Shown here piece after piece: positions 42,726-50,696 of a stretch of 64,000 nucleotides of DNA. Made by a program: the position numbers and the translations under genes. Each line of letters begins with the position of its first letter. Positions within the stretch are counted from its first letter, which is position 1. The notes under the pieces were generated by a model that did not search any database, was not told the origin of the DNA, and was given only the letters and a program-made list of their open reading frames with translations. Source of the stretch: Rhodobacteraceae bacterium HLUCCA12 (GTDB taxonomy: Bacteria > Pseudomonadota > Alphaproteobacteria > Rhodobacterales > Rhodobacteraceae); NCBI GenBank assembly GCA_001314715.1, contig LJSV01000001.1:248001-312000 (forward strand), written 5' to 3'.

Positions 42726-43712
42726 TTACCAGCGCAGGACCACCGCGCCCCAGGCCAGGCCGCCACCGATGGCTTCGGTGACGACGATGTCGCCCGGCTT
42801 GATCTTGCCCTCGGCCACACCGACCGACAACGCCAGCGGGATCGACGCGGCCGAGGTGTTGCCGTGATCGGCCACCGTGACGATCACCTTGTCCATGGTC
42901 AGGCCCAGCTTTTGCGCGGTGCCGCGAATGATGCGCAGATTGGCCTGATGCGGCACGATCCAGTCAACCGCGTCAGCCTCAAGCCCGGCTTTCTGTAGCG
43001 CCGCGTCAGCCGTTTTTGCCAGCTTTTCAATGGCATGGCGGAACACTTCCTTGCCCAGCATCCGCAGGTGCCCGGCCGTTCCGGTGGACGACACGCCCCC
43101 GTCGACGAACAGCACGTCCTTGTGCCGCCCGTCGGAATGGAGGTCGATCGACAGGATGCCGCGATCTTGCGATGTGCCCGATCCGGGCTGCGCCTCAAGG
43201 ATCACCGCGCCCGCCCCGTCGCCGAAGAGGACACAGGTCGAACGGTCGGTCCAGTCCATGATGCGGCTGAAGGTTTCGGCGCCGATCACCATCACCCGCC
43301 GGGCGGTGCCGGCGACGATCAGCGCATTGGCATTGGCCAGCCCATAGACGAAACCGGCGCAGACGGCCTGCACGTCAAAGGCAAAACCGCCGGTCATGCC
43401 AAGCTGGGCCTGGACCATCGTGGCGACCGAGGGAAAGGTCAGATCGGGGGTCGAGGTGGCGACGATGATCGCATCCAGCGACTCGACGGGGATGCCGGCA
43501 TTGGCCAGCGCGGCGCGCGCGGCATGGGTGGCAAGATGCGAGGTGTGCTCGTCCTCGGCCGCGAAATGGCGCCGCTCGATCCCCGAGCGCGAAACGATCC
43601 ACTCGTCAGAGGTATCCAGCGTGGCGGCGAATTCCGCGTTGGGAACCACGCGCGCGGGCAGATAATGGCCGGTACCGATCACCACGGCGCGGGTCACCGC
43701 ATTCTGGGTCAT
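42726..43712 (-). CDS. fabH: Beta-ketoacyl-ACP synthase III
   Basis: A 328-residue condensing enzyme. Catalytic triad: Cys118 in AVCAGFVYG, His255 in VPHQANLR, Asn285 in DHGNTSAAS. It starts fatty-acid synthesis by condensing acetyl-CoA with malonyl-ACP. The length is typical. Its ATG overlaps the plsX stop by 4 bp. The pair provides linked control of lipid synthesis. Confidence 0.96.
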   Translation of the reverse strand: MTQNAVTRAVVIGTGHYLPARVVPNAEFAATLDTSDEWIVSRSGIERRHFAAEDEHTSHLATHAARAALANAGIPVESLDAIIVATSTPDLTFPSVATMVQAQLGMTGGFAFDVQAVCAGFVYGLANANALIVAGTARRVMVIGAETFSRIMDWTDRSTCVLFGDGAGAVILEAQPGSGTSQDRGILSIDLHSDGRHKDVLFVDGGVSSTGTAGHLRMLGKEVFRHAIEKLAKTADAALQKAGLEADAVDWIVPHQANLRIIRGTAQKLGLTMDKVIVTVADHGNTSAASIPLALSVGVAEGKIKPGDIVVTEAIGGGLAWGAVVLRW

Positions 43713-44827
43713 TCCGAATCTCCTTCCGGCTTCGAGTCCTGCGCCGTTCGGGCCGCAATCACAAGCCTTTCCGCCATCCGGCCGCGATAGCCCGATTGCG
43801 CCAGCTTGGCCGCCAGCCCGATCGCCGCCGCCACGCCGGTTTCATCGGCCGATCCGTGCGACTTGACAACCGTTCCGTTCAGACCCAGGAACACGCCGCC
43901 ATTGACGCGCCGCGGATCGACGCGAAGGCGCAACCGGGTCAGTGCGCCCCGTGCCAGAATGGCGCCCAACATCGACACGAGGCCGGCGCGCAACGACTCG
44001 CGCAGAAGTTCGGAAATCAGCCGCGAGGTGCCTTCGGCGGTCTTGATGGCGACATTGCCGGTAAAACCGTCGGTGACGATCACATCGACCCGGTCCGAGG
44101 GGATGTCGCTGCCCTCGACGAAGCCGACATAGTCATAGCGCCCGGTGTCCTGGGAACGGCCGATCAGCTCGTGCGCCTGCTTGATCTCGGCGCGGCCCTT
44201 GTGTTCTTCGGTGCCGACATTGAGCAGGCCGACACGCGGGCGCGCCGCGTTGAACCCGTTGCGGAAATAGGTGGCCCCCATGATCGCATAGGCCAGCAGA
44301 TCCTGTGCATCGGCCTTCACGTCGGCCCCGACATCCAGCATGGTGCTGAACGGGTGCCGCCCGCGCGAGGGCCACAGGCAGGCGATGGCCGGGCGTGTCA
44401 CCCCCTCCATCCGGCGCAGTTGCAGCATCGACACCGCCATCAGCGCGCCGGTGTTGCCGCACGACACCGCCGCCTGGGCCGTGCCCTGCCGCAGCGCGTC
44501 GATCGTGGCCCACATCGAGGTGTCCTTGCCATGCCGCATGACGTGGCTGGGCTTGTCGGACATCGAGACGACGCCATCGGCATGGTTGACGCTCAGCCGC
44601 CCCGCCAGCGCGGGCTGGCGGGCCACCAGGGGTTCAAGCGCCGCCTTGTCGCCATGCAGGATGATCGTCAGGTCGGGATTGTCGCGCAGCGCCAGCGCGC
44701 AACCGGCGATCACCACCGCGGGGCCGAGATCGCCCCCCATCGCATCGACGGAAATCTGCACCGGCCCCGCTTCGGGGCCTGCCCCGGGGCCTCCGGCGTG
44801 GGTGGGATGATCCTGATCGGATACCAT
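43709..44827 (-). CDS. plsX: Phosphate acyltransferase PlsX
   Basis: A 372-residue enzyme making acyl-phosphate from acyl-ACP for PlsY. Family landmarks: ISVDAMGGDLGPAVV near residue 26, NHADGVVSMSDKPSHVMRHG, SCGNTGALMAVS, and VIVTDGFTGNVAIKTAEG. The first 20 residues (Pro/Gly-rich) are an extension before the conserved start, so a later start is possible but no other ATG is present. It lies 23 bp after rpmF and overlaps fabH. Confidence 0.96.
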   Translation of the reverse strand: MVSDQDHPTHAGGPGAGPEAGPVQISVDAMGGDLGPAVVIAGCALALRDNPDLTIILHGDKAALEPLVARQPALAGRLSVNHADGVVSMSDKPSHVMRHGKDTSMWATIDALRQGTAQAAVSCGNTGALMAVSMLQLRRMEGVTRPAIACLWPSRGRHPFSTMLDVGADVKADAQDLLAYAIMGATYFRNGFNAARPRVGLLNVGTEEHKGRAEIKQAHELIGRSQDTGRYDYVGFVEGSDIPSDRVDVIVTDGFTGNVAIKTAEGTSRLISELLRESLRAGLVSMLGAILARGALTRLRLRVDPRRVNGGVFLGLNGTVVKSHGSADETGVAAAIGLAAKLAQSGYRGRMAERLVIAARTAQDSKPEGDSE

Positions 44828-44850
44828 CGAAACCGCGCCGGATGCGGGCG

Positions 44851-45057
44851 TCAGGCCGCGTCGTCGTCCAGATCGACGTCGGCTGCCTGCGCGACAACTT
44901 CGCGGCTGTCATAATGTCCACATGCGGGGCAGACATGATGCGGGCGTTTCAGTTCGCCACAGCTGGGGCATTCGTTCGGATTCGCGGCAACCAGCGCGTC
45001 ATGGGCGCGGCGCATGTTGCGGCGAGAGCGGGTTACGCGGTTCTGTTGAACGGCCAT
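44851..45057 (-). CDS. rpmF: 50S ribosomal protein L32
   Basis: A 68-residue ribosomal protein. [21 protein letters not shown] is the L32 start, and the zinc ribbon pair CPSCGE/CPACGHY is present. It is first of the rpmF–plsX–fabH–ihfA–merR run. A plausible promoter lies about 125-160 bp upstream, between it and the DUF177 gene. Confidence 0.97.
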   Translation of the reverse strand: MAVQQNRVTRSRRNMRRAHDALVAANPNECPSCGELKRPHHVCPACGHYDSREVVAQAADVDLDDDAA

Positions 45058-45188
45058 GGGTCAACCTCTGGTGTCTTGGTCTGGGGCGCTGTGCGGGGCG
45101 ACCCGTCGTTGTGGAAATCCGGTGCAGGAACCCGAGCCCTTACACCGCCTCGGCGGCGTGTCCAAGCCCTGACCTGCATGAGGCGCGG

Positions 45189-45216
45189 AAAATACGGACT
45201 TTTCGCACGGGTGCAA
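45189..45216 (-). promoter_or_regulatory. Candidate promoter for rpmF–plsX–fabH
   Basis: On the minus strand, TTGCAC (45211-45216), a 16-base spacer and TATTTT (45189-45194) form a good sigma-70-like pair. It would give rpmF its own transcript, separate from DUF177, with a leader of about 125 bases. Confidence 0.45.
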
Positions 45217-45247
45217 GGGAAATGTTCGCCCGCCCGGCAGGGCGTTC

Positions 45248-45859
45248 TCAGCCGTTCCCGCCGCACGTGCCGTCGGTGTCGGGATCGGTCGGGCCGCCGT
45301 TGCTTGGATCGGATGGCTTCAGTTTCGCAAGCACGGCAAACGGATTCGGGCGTTCGGGGGCATCGCTTGCGGCGCCGGGTGGGGGGAAGTCCGCCTGTCC
45401 CAGTTCCGCGTCAGGGGCGCGGGGATAGTCGGGCAGCGCGATCGCCAGCGCCTCGATCATGACCGCGCCGGGGTCGATGGCCGTGCCCAGCGGCTCGATC
45501 GTGTCGTCCTCGGGCATCTCGACCTCGGCGCCCTCGGGTTCCGGCATCCGCTTGAGGAAGCGGCGCAGCACATCGGTGTCGATGCGCGTCGTCACCGGGT
45601 CGGCGGTAATCACGCAGGGTTGAACCACGGTTGCGCCCAACCGCCCCTCCAGCCGCCAGTCGCGCCGCCCCTCGGCCGTGATCGTGCCGCGGAAATCCAG
45701 CTTGCGCAGCCCCGTCAGCCCCAGATCGCGGGCGATTTCGGCGCGCGCCGCGGCGTCGGGACGCAGGTGAAAGGGCTGGGCGCGCCGCGTCGGCAGGTCC
45801 GCGACCCGGAACGGCAGGGTGCGGGCGGTGGCGGGCGTGTCGGGGCTTCTGTCGGTCAT
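45248..45859 (-). CDS. DUF177 (YceD-like) protein
   Basis: A 203-residue acidic protein of the DUF177 family, which sits next to rpmF across bacteria and is linked to 23S rRNA or ribosome maturation. The middle part LGLTGLRKLDFRGTITAEGRRDWRLEGRLGATVVQPCVIT (split here as seen: RKLDFRG, LEGRLGATVVQPC) and PLGTAIDPGAVMIEALAIALPDYPRAP match the family. The C-terminal 40 residues are Pro/Gly/Asp-rich. The start at 45859 is the first that matches the family; the frame continues upstream over the bamE promoter region. Divergent from bamE. Confidence 0.85.
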   Translation of the reverse strand: MTDRSPDTPATARTLPFRVADLPTRRAQPFHLRPDAAARAEIARDLGLTGLRKLDFRGTITAEGRRDWRLEGRLGATVVQPCVITADPVTTRIDTDVLRRFLKRMPEPEGAEVEMPEDDTIEPLGTAIDPGAVMIEALAIALPDYPRAPDAELGQADFPPPGAASDAPERPNPFAVLAKLKPSDPSNGGPTDPDTDGTCGGNG

Positions 45860-46035
45860 GGCGGCCTTCGGTTGCACGTGATCCCGCATCCTTTCTTGAA
45901 CAGCGGGCCGTCCTTCTGTAATCCATGACGGGTGTGCGGGGCCAGCCCCCGGGCGCAAAACGGGAAACGGGTTGGCGCCGACCGGGCCTCGGTCAGGCGG
46001 ATCGACAGCTCGAAATGCAGGAAAACGAGGCGGGC

Positions 46036-46512
46036 ATGACATCGAATGCGGTCGGAACGGTCACGGTGCTGTGGCGGACGGTGGTTGCGGCGCTGGTGCT
46101 GGGGCTGATCGCCGCAGCCTGTTCGCCGATCATGCGCTATCACGGATACGCCCCCAGCGATGATCAGCTTGCCGAGATCGAGGTTGGCCAGGACGACCGC
46201 GAAAGCGTTGCCGATACGATCGGCATGCCGGGCATGGGCGGCGTGATGGAGGGGTCGGGCTGGTATTACGTCCAGTCGGACTGGCGCCACACGGGCCTGC
46301 GCGCGCCGGTCGAGGTCGATCGCCAGGTCGTGGCGATCACCTTCGATTCGAACGATGTCGTTACCAATATCGAACGATTCGGCCTGGAAGACGGCCAGAT
46401 TGTCGCGCTGTCGCGCCGCGTCACCGATACCGGGCCGCGTGGCATGACCGTGCTGCAATCGATCTTCGGGGTGCTGGGTCAGTTCTCGCCACGGCTGCTG
46501 ACGGGCGGTTGA
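46036..46512 (+). CDS. bamE: Outer-membrane assembly factor BamE-like lipoprotein
   Basis: A 158-residue lipoprotein of the SmpA/OmlA family. A signal with probable lipobox AAAC (LIAAACSP) ends the N-terminal helix. The mature part has HGYAPSDDQLAEIEVGQDDRES, then SGWYYVQSDW and VVAITFDSNDVVTNIERFG, the BamE fold. It helps the BAM complex insert beta-barrel proteins. The start at 46036 has GAGG five bases upstream; an ATG at 46015 lacks a ribosome site. Convergent with msrB with a strong shared terminator. Confidence 0.85.
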   Translation: MTSNAVGTVTVLWRTVVAALVLGLIAAACSPIMRYHGYAPSDDQLAEIEVGQDDRESVADTIGMPGMGGVMEGSGWYYVQSDWRHTGLRAPVEVDRQVVAITFDSNDVVTNIERFGLEDGQIVALSRRVTDTGPRGMTVLQSIFGVLGQFSPRLLTGG

Positions 46513-46537
46513 TGCCCGGCTCGGCCGCGACAATGGC

Positions 46538-46563
46538 AAACGGGGGCGCGGGCCCCCGTTTTT
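46538..46563. terminator. Bidirectional terminator between bamE and msrB
   Basis: AAACGGGGGC (46538-46547) pairs with 46552-46561, a 10-bp stem with a GCGG loop and TTTTT at the right end; AAA on the left gives the minus-strand T run. It can end both convergent genes. Confidence 0.85.
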
Positions 46564-46601
46564 CATGCGGCGCGAACGGCCCGGCCGTCAGCCCCCGGCC
46601 G

Positions 46602-47006
46602 TCAGCCGGCGTCCGGATCGGGCTCGAACTCCAGGGCCACGCCGTTGATGCAATAGCGCAGGCCCGTGGGCTCGGGCCCGTCGGGAAAGACATGGCCCAG
46701 ATGCGCCTCGCAGCGGGCGCAATGCACCTCGGTGCGGCGCATGAACAGGCTGTTGTCGGTGCGCGTGGCGATCGGCGCATCCTCGCGAGGGGCCCAGAAC
46801 GAGGGCCAGCCCGACCCCGAATCGAACTTGCGGGCCTGGTCGAACAGCGGAGCGCCGCAGCACACGCAGCGAAAGACGCCGGGATCCTTGGGGAAATCGT
46901 CATGGGTAAAGGCGCGCTCGGTCGCGTGCTCGCGCGTCACCTTGTAGGCAAGCGGCGTCAACTGGGCCTGCCATTCCGCCTCGGATTTGGTTATCTTGTC
47001 GCTCAT
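46602..47006 (-). CDS. msrB: Peptide-methionine (R)-S-oxide reductase
   Basis: A 134-residue MsrB. Zinc cysteine pairs are CVCCG and CARC. FDSGSGWPSFW and HLGHVFPDGPEPTGLRYCINGVALEF with the catalytic Cys are the core motifs. It repairs methionine-R-sulfoxide, cytoplasmic here since no signal is present. The start at 47006 matches the family beginning (MSDKITKSEAEW). Confidence 0.95.
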   Translation of the reverse strand: MSDKITKSEAEWQAQLTPLAYKVTREHATERAFTHDDFPKDPGVFRCVCCGAPLFDQARKFDSGSGWPSFWAPREDAPIATRTDNSLFMRRTEVHCARCEAHLGHVFPDGPEPTGLRYCINGVALEFEPDPDAG

Positions 47007-47066
47007 GTCGTCACTCTCTTTCGCGCTGTGGTGCGGCATGCCTGAAAGCTAGGGATTGTCGAGCCC

Positions 47067-47837
47067 ATGTCCAGCCCTTCCGACCGTCAGGAAACCCCGG
47101 ATTTCGGCCCGCCCCTCCGGCAGCGTGGGTTGGTGGTGCGTGCAGCCGCGCCAAACGAGGTGCCGGCGCTGATCGCGATGCGCGCGCGCGCGTTTCGGGG
47201 CGGCGGCACGGATGAGGATGCCTTCGATGCGCGCTGCCTGCATCTGTGGGTGGGCGAGGACGGGGCCGTGCCGGCCACGCCGCTGGCCACAGCGCGGATG
47301 CAGTTGCACCGGGCGGGCGAGGTCGCGCAGGGCTATACCGCGCGCTATTTCGACCTCACGCCGCTGGCCGCGGCGCCCGGCCCGGCGCTGGAGCTGGGCC
47401 GGCTTTGCACCCGCCCCGGTCCCGCGGCACCCCTGGCGCTGCGCATGATCTGGGCCGGGGTCGCGCGCATGGTCGAGCGCACGGGCGCGGCCCGGCTGAT
47501 CGGATGCAGCTCGTTTCCGGGAACCGATCCGGCCGACCACGCAACGGTGCTGGCGCATCTGGCCGCCCATCACCGCGGGCCGGACGGGCGGCGCCCGCAG
47601 GCCCGGCCCGATGTCGAACATCGCCCGCTCACCGCCTGGGCGGAACAGGCCGGACCCGAGACGGTGACGCCCGCGCAACTGCCGACGCTGCTGCGCAGCT
47701 ACCTGTCGCTGGGCGGCTGGCTGGGCGCCGATCTGGTGATCGACCGGGATCTGGGGACCTGCGTGGCCTTCACCTGCGTCGAGATCGCCACCATGCCGCC
47801 GCGCCGCCGCCGGGTGCTGACGGCATTGGCCGGGTAG
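47067..47837 (+). CDS. OlsB-like N-acyltransferase (hemolysin-type GNAT)
   Basis: A 256-residue protein. The conserved pieces FDARCLHLWV, YTARYFDLTPL, LELGRLCTRPG and LIGCSSFPGTDPADH, and the late LLRSYLSLGGWLGADLVIDRDLGT, match ornithine-N-acyltransferase OlsB and related hemolysin-like GNAT proteins. OlsB makes lyso-ornithine lipid from ornithine and 3-hydroxyacyl-ACP. The substrate is not certain, since Rhodobacteraceae carry paralogues. It is divergent from msrB and followed by an intergenic repeat. Confidence 0.8.
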   Translation: MSSPSDRQETPDFGPPLRQRGLVVRAAAPNEVPALIAMRARAFRGGGTDEDAFDARCLHLWVGEDGAVPATPLATARMQLHRAGEVAQGYTARYFDLTPLAAAPGPALELGRLCTRPGPAAPLALRMIWAGVARMVERTGAARLIGCSSFPGTDPADHATVLAHLAAHHRGPDGRRPQARPDVEHRPLTAWAEQAGPETVTPAQLPTLLRSYLSLGGWLGADLVIDRDLGTCVAFTCVEIATMPPRRRRVLTALAG

Positions 47838-47904
47838 GGGGGCGTTGCCCCCCTCTGGCCTGCGGCCATTCACCCCCCAGCGTATTTTCGGCAAGATGAA
47901 GGCG
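47836..47904 (+). repeat. Dispersed intergenic repeat, copy 1
   Basis: AGGGGGGC-GTT-GCCCCCCT hairpin (47836-47854), then a small GGCC-TGC-GGCC hairpin (47857-47867), then CACCCCCCAGCGTATTTTC and GGCAAGATGAAGG. A second copy with the same order is at 60058. It starts within the stop region of the acyltransferase gene and may act as its terminator. Confidence 0.8.
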
Positions 47905-48072
47905 GCCGGAGCCTGTTTTCGCGTCGATCCGGGCAAAACCTGGCGCGGAAACGCGCAGAACCGCCATGTCTTTCGCGCATGGCGGGATTGCCGTGGCAGC
48001 GGTGGCCGGGTCAGCATCCATGACCTATTGTTCCGGGCATGGGAGGGAAGCTCGAACCGAAGGGGTTTTCCG

Positions 48073-48294
48073 ATGGCCTACATTTCCAGAACCGACCTGA
48101 GCGCGGATATCAGGGCACAGATCGACCGGCTATTCGCCGGGATCGGACAGGGATTCAATGCCTATCTCGAGGCGCGCTCGCGGGCCGGCGAGATCGACTA
48201 TCTGAACGGGCTGAGCGATGCCGAACTGGCAAAGCGCGGCATCACCCGTGACCGCATCGCCTATCACGTCTTTCGCGATCGTTTCGGCAGCTGA
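48073..48294 (+). CDS. DUF1127 small protein
   Basis: A 73-residue protein whose C-terminal half, LSDAELAKRGITRDRIAYHVFRDRF, is the DUF1127 motif. Short Arg-rich DUF1127 proteins are linked to small-RNA-controlled stress, phosphate and C1 metabolism responses in alphaproteobacteria. The ATG at 48073 follows GAAGGGG by eight bases; the upstream in-frame stretch is not conserved in type. A GC-rich hairpin follows the stop. Confidence 0.85.
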   Translation: MAYISRTDLSADIRAQIDRLFAGIGQGFNAYLEARSRAGEIDYLNGLSDAELAKRGITRDRIAYHVFRDRFGS

Positions 48295-48299
48295 CGCTT

Positions 48300-48333
48300 G
48301 CCGCGCCGCGCGGGCATTGCCCAGCGGCGCGGC
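48300..48333 (+). terminator. GC-rich hairpin after the DUF1127 gene
   Basis: GCCGCGCCG (48300-48308) pairs with 48325-48333, with an inner GGGC-ATT-GCCC stem. There is no T run, so it may stabilise the small mRNA or be a weak terminator. Confidence 0.45.
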
Positions 48334-48372
48334 GCATGGTCTATTGCCCCTGCGCAGCAAAGAGGCCGGACC

Positions 48373-49194
48373 ATGCCGCATTTTACCGCCGACGACGGCG
48401 CGTCGATCCATTACACCGACGAGGGGCATGGAATTGCCCTTTTGTGCCTTGCCGGCCTGACCCGCAACGGCACCGATTTCGACTATCTGGCCCCCCATCT
48501 GCCGCCGCTGCGGCTGATCCGGATGGATTATCGCGGGCGCGGCCAGTCGGACTGGACCGGGGCGGAAACCTATACCGTGCCGCAGGAAGCCGCCGACGTG
48601 CTGGCGCTGCTGGATCATCTGGGGCTGGAAAGCGCGGCGATCCTGGGCACGTCGCGCGGCGGCATTGTCGCGCTTTACCTGTCGGCGACCGCGCCTGACC
48701 GGGTGCGCGGCGTGATCCTCAATGATGTCGGCCCGGTGCTGGACCCCTTGGGGCTTGAACGTATCGCCGAATACATCGGCCGCCGCCCGGCCGCGCGCAG
48801 CCATGCCGCGGCGGCCGTGGCCCTGGAACATGCCGCCGAAGGCTTTGCCGATGTCGCGCCCAGCCGCTGGATGGAGGAGGCGCGCAAGCATTTCATCGCC
48901 ACCGACCAGGGGCTGGACATCAATTACGACCCGGCGCTGCGCAAGGCCTTCATGGAAAGTCTGCAGGGTCAGACGGCCGATCTGTGGCCGCTGTTCGATG
49001 CCGCCTGCACCAAGCCGCTGGCGCTGATACGCGGTGCCAATTCCGATCTGCTGACCCAGGCCACCGCCGACGAGATGGCCAGCCGCTGCCCCGCGATGAT
49101 CCACGAGGACGTGCCCGATCGCGGCCATGTCCCGTTTCTGGACGAACCCGAATCACTGAGCGCGATCAATCGCTTCCTGGGGCTTTTGCTGTGA
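48373..49194 (+). CDS. Alpha/beta hydrolase
   Basis: A 273-residue alpha/beta hydrolase. RMDYRGRGQSDW, the nucleophile elbow GTSRGG, and a late His in PDRGHVPFLDEPE are clear. The elbow has Ser-Arg rather than the usual Ser-Met/Leu. It is related to the epoxide hydrolase/esterase group and the substrate is unknown. The ATG at 48373 is taken as family start. It overlaps the downstream dehydratase gene (GTGA), so both are translated together. Confidence 0.87.
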   Translation: MPHFTADDGASIHYTDEGHGIALLCLAGLTRNGTDFDYLAPHLPPLRLIRMDYRGRGQSDWTGAETYTVPQEAADVLALLDHLGLESAAILGTSRGGIVALYLSATAPDRVRGVILNDVGPVLDPLGLERIAEYIGRRPAARSHAAAAVALEHAAEGFADVAPSRWMEEARKHFIATDQGLDINYDPALRKAFMESLQGQTADLWPLFDAACTKPLALIRGANSDLLTQATADEMASRCPAMIHEDVPDRGHVPFLDEPESLSAINRFLGLLL

Positions 49195-50141
49195 CCGACA
49201 TCACCATGATCGAGGCCGCGGCGGCGCGGCTGGACGGGCATGCGCGGCGCACGCCGATGCTGTCGTCACCGCTTCTGGACGACCTGGCCGGGCGCCGCGT
49301 TCTGGTCAAGGCCGAATGTCTGCAACATACCGGATCGTTCAAGTTCCGCGGCGCCTGGAACGCGATCACCGCGCTGCGCCCGCAGGGTGTGGTGGCGTTT
49401 TCGTCGGGCAATCATGCGCAGGGTGTGGCCTGGGCCGCCCGGCTGACGGGGATCCCGGCGGTGATCGTCATGCCCGCCGACGCGCCGCGCGTGAAGATCG
49501 ACAATACCCGCGCGCTGGGGGCCGAGGTGGTGCTGTACGATCGCGCCGGCGAGGATCGCGACGCCATCGGTGCGCGGCTGGCCCGCGCGCGCGGCCTGAC
49601 CCTGATCAAGCCTTTCGACATGGCCGAGGTGATCGCCGGGCAGGGCACCTGCGGGCTGGAGATCGCCGAGCAGGCGGCCCAGGCGGGCGTCACGGCGGCG
49701 GATGTGCTGGTCTGTTGCGGCGGCGGGGGGCTGACCTCGGGCATTGCGCTGGCGCTGGAGGCGCGGGCGCCCGGCCTGCGGGTGCGCCCGGCCGAGCCCG
49801 AAGGGTTCGATGACGTGGCCCGGTCGCTGGCGGCGGGCGCGCTTCAGAGCAATGCACGCCTGTCGGGGTCGATCTGCGATGCGATCGTCACGCCGCAGGC
49901 CGGGGCGCTGACCTGGCCGATCATCGCCCGGCTGTGCGGACCGGGCGCGGTCGTGAGCGAGGACCAGGCCCTCAAGGCCATGGCATTGGCGCATGACCGG
50001 CTCAAGATCGTGCTGGAGCCCGGCGGGGCGGTGGCGCTGGCGGCCGCGCTGTTCCTGCCGCAGCCGGGCGATGCGGTGATCACGGTGGCGACCGGCGGCA
50101 ATGTCGATCGCGCGATGATGGCGCGCGCGCTGTCGGCGTAA
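49191..50141 (+). CDS. Threonine/serine dehydratase-like PLP enzyme
   Basis: A 316-residue fold-type II PLP enzyme. The cofactor Lys is in TGSFKFRGAWNA, the glycine loop binding phosphate is CCGGGGLTSG, and SSGNHAQGVA contacts the substrate. It deaminates threonine or serine, or racemises serine. The regulatory ACT domain of IlvA is absent, so this is a catabolic or short form. The GTG start is embedded in the hydrolase stop. Confidence 0.88.
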   Translation: MTDITMIEAAAARLDGHARRTPMLSSPLLDDLAGRRVLVKAECLQHTGSFKFRGAWNAITALRPQGVVAFSSGNHAQGVAWAARLTGIPAVIVMPADAPRVKIDNTRALGAEVVLYDRAGEDRDAIGARLARARGLTLIKPFDMAEVIAGQGTCGLEIAEQAAQAGVTAADVLVCCGGGGLTSGIALALEARAPGLRVRPAEPEGFDDVARSLAAGALQSNARLSGSICDAIVTPQAGALTWPIIARLCGPGAVVSEDQALKAMALAHDRLKIVLEPGGAVALAAALFLPQPGDAVITVATGGNVDRAMMARALSA

Positions 50142-50145
50142 GCGC

Positions 50146-50439
50146 GTGGCGGCGCGCGGCGTTCCCGATCTGTCGGCACTGGCCGTTCCCGGCGCCCGCC
50201 TGACGGTGCGCGCGACGCCGCGCGCGCGTCGCAACACGGTCGAGGCAGGCATGCCGATCCGCATTCATGTCACCGATCCGCCGGCCGAGGGGCGCGCCAA
50301 TGCGGCCGTGTGCGCACTGCTGGCGCAAGCCTTGGGGGTTGCGCCGACGCGGTTGCGGCTTGTGCGCGGGGCCGGGTCGCGCGACAAGCTGTTTCAGCTG
50401 GACGCATCGTCGGAATCGGGCGCGGGCCGCAACCGATAG
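50146..50439 (+). CDS. DUF167 (YggU-like) protein
   Basis: A 97-residue protein of the DUF167 family. LTVRATPRARRNTVE, RIHVTDPPAEGRANAAVCALLAQALGV and LVRGAGSRDKLFQL are the family core. The function is unknown. The GTG start is 4 bp past the dehydratase stop, so it is probably co-transcribed. Its last 46 bp overlap the 3' end of the gene on the opposite strand. Confidence 0.82.
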   Translation: MAARGVPDLSALAVPGARLTVRATPRARRNTVEAGMPIRIHVTDPPAEGRANAAVCALLAQALGVAPTRLRLVRGAGSRDKLFQLDASSESGAGRNR

Positions 50440-50651
50440 ATCCCCTCGGGCAGGTTGAGCGCGGCGCGCAGCTCGCGCAGCTGGGTCATCGAGAAGGTGA
50501 TCTTCATCACCCGGTCGGACTGCGGGTCATACTGTTCCAGCGTCACGCAATCCTCGAAGGCCGCGATCGTCACATCCTCGCACAGATGCGTCGCGCCCTC
50601 GTCGACCAGGGTGATCACCGTCGCGTCGAATTCATGTTCGATGGTAAACAT
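50394..50651 (-). CDS. Conserved small protein of unknown function
   Basis: An 85-residue protein starting MFTIEHEFDATVITLVDEG, with an ordered alpha/beta composition and an acidic tail. I do not recognise the family. It is retained because composition and length are protein-like and it fills the gap between two genes. Its 3' end is antisense to the DUF167 gene for 46 bp. Confidence 0.7.
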   Translation of the reverse strand: MFTIEHEFDATVITLVDEGATHLCEDVTIAAFEDCVTLEQYDPQSDRVMKITFSMTQLRELRAALNLPEGIYRLRPAPDSDDASS

Positions 50652-50696
50652 GCCGCCAGCCTACGCCGTGGCATGATTTATGCAAGGGCCGCGCGC

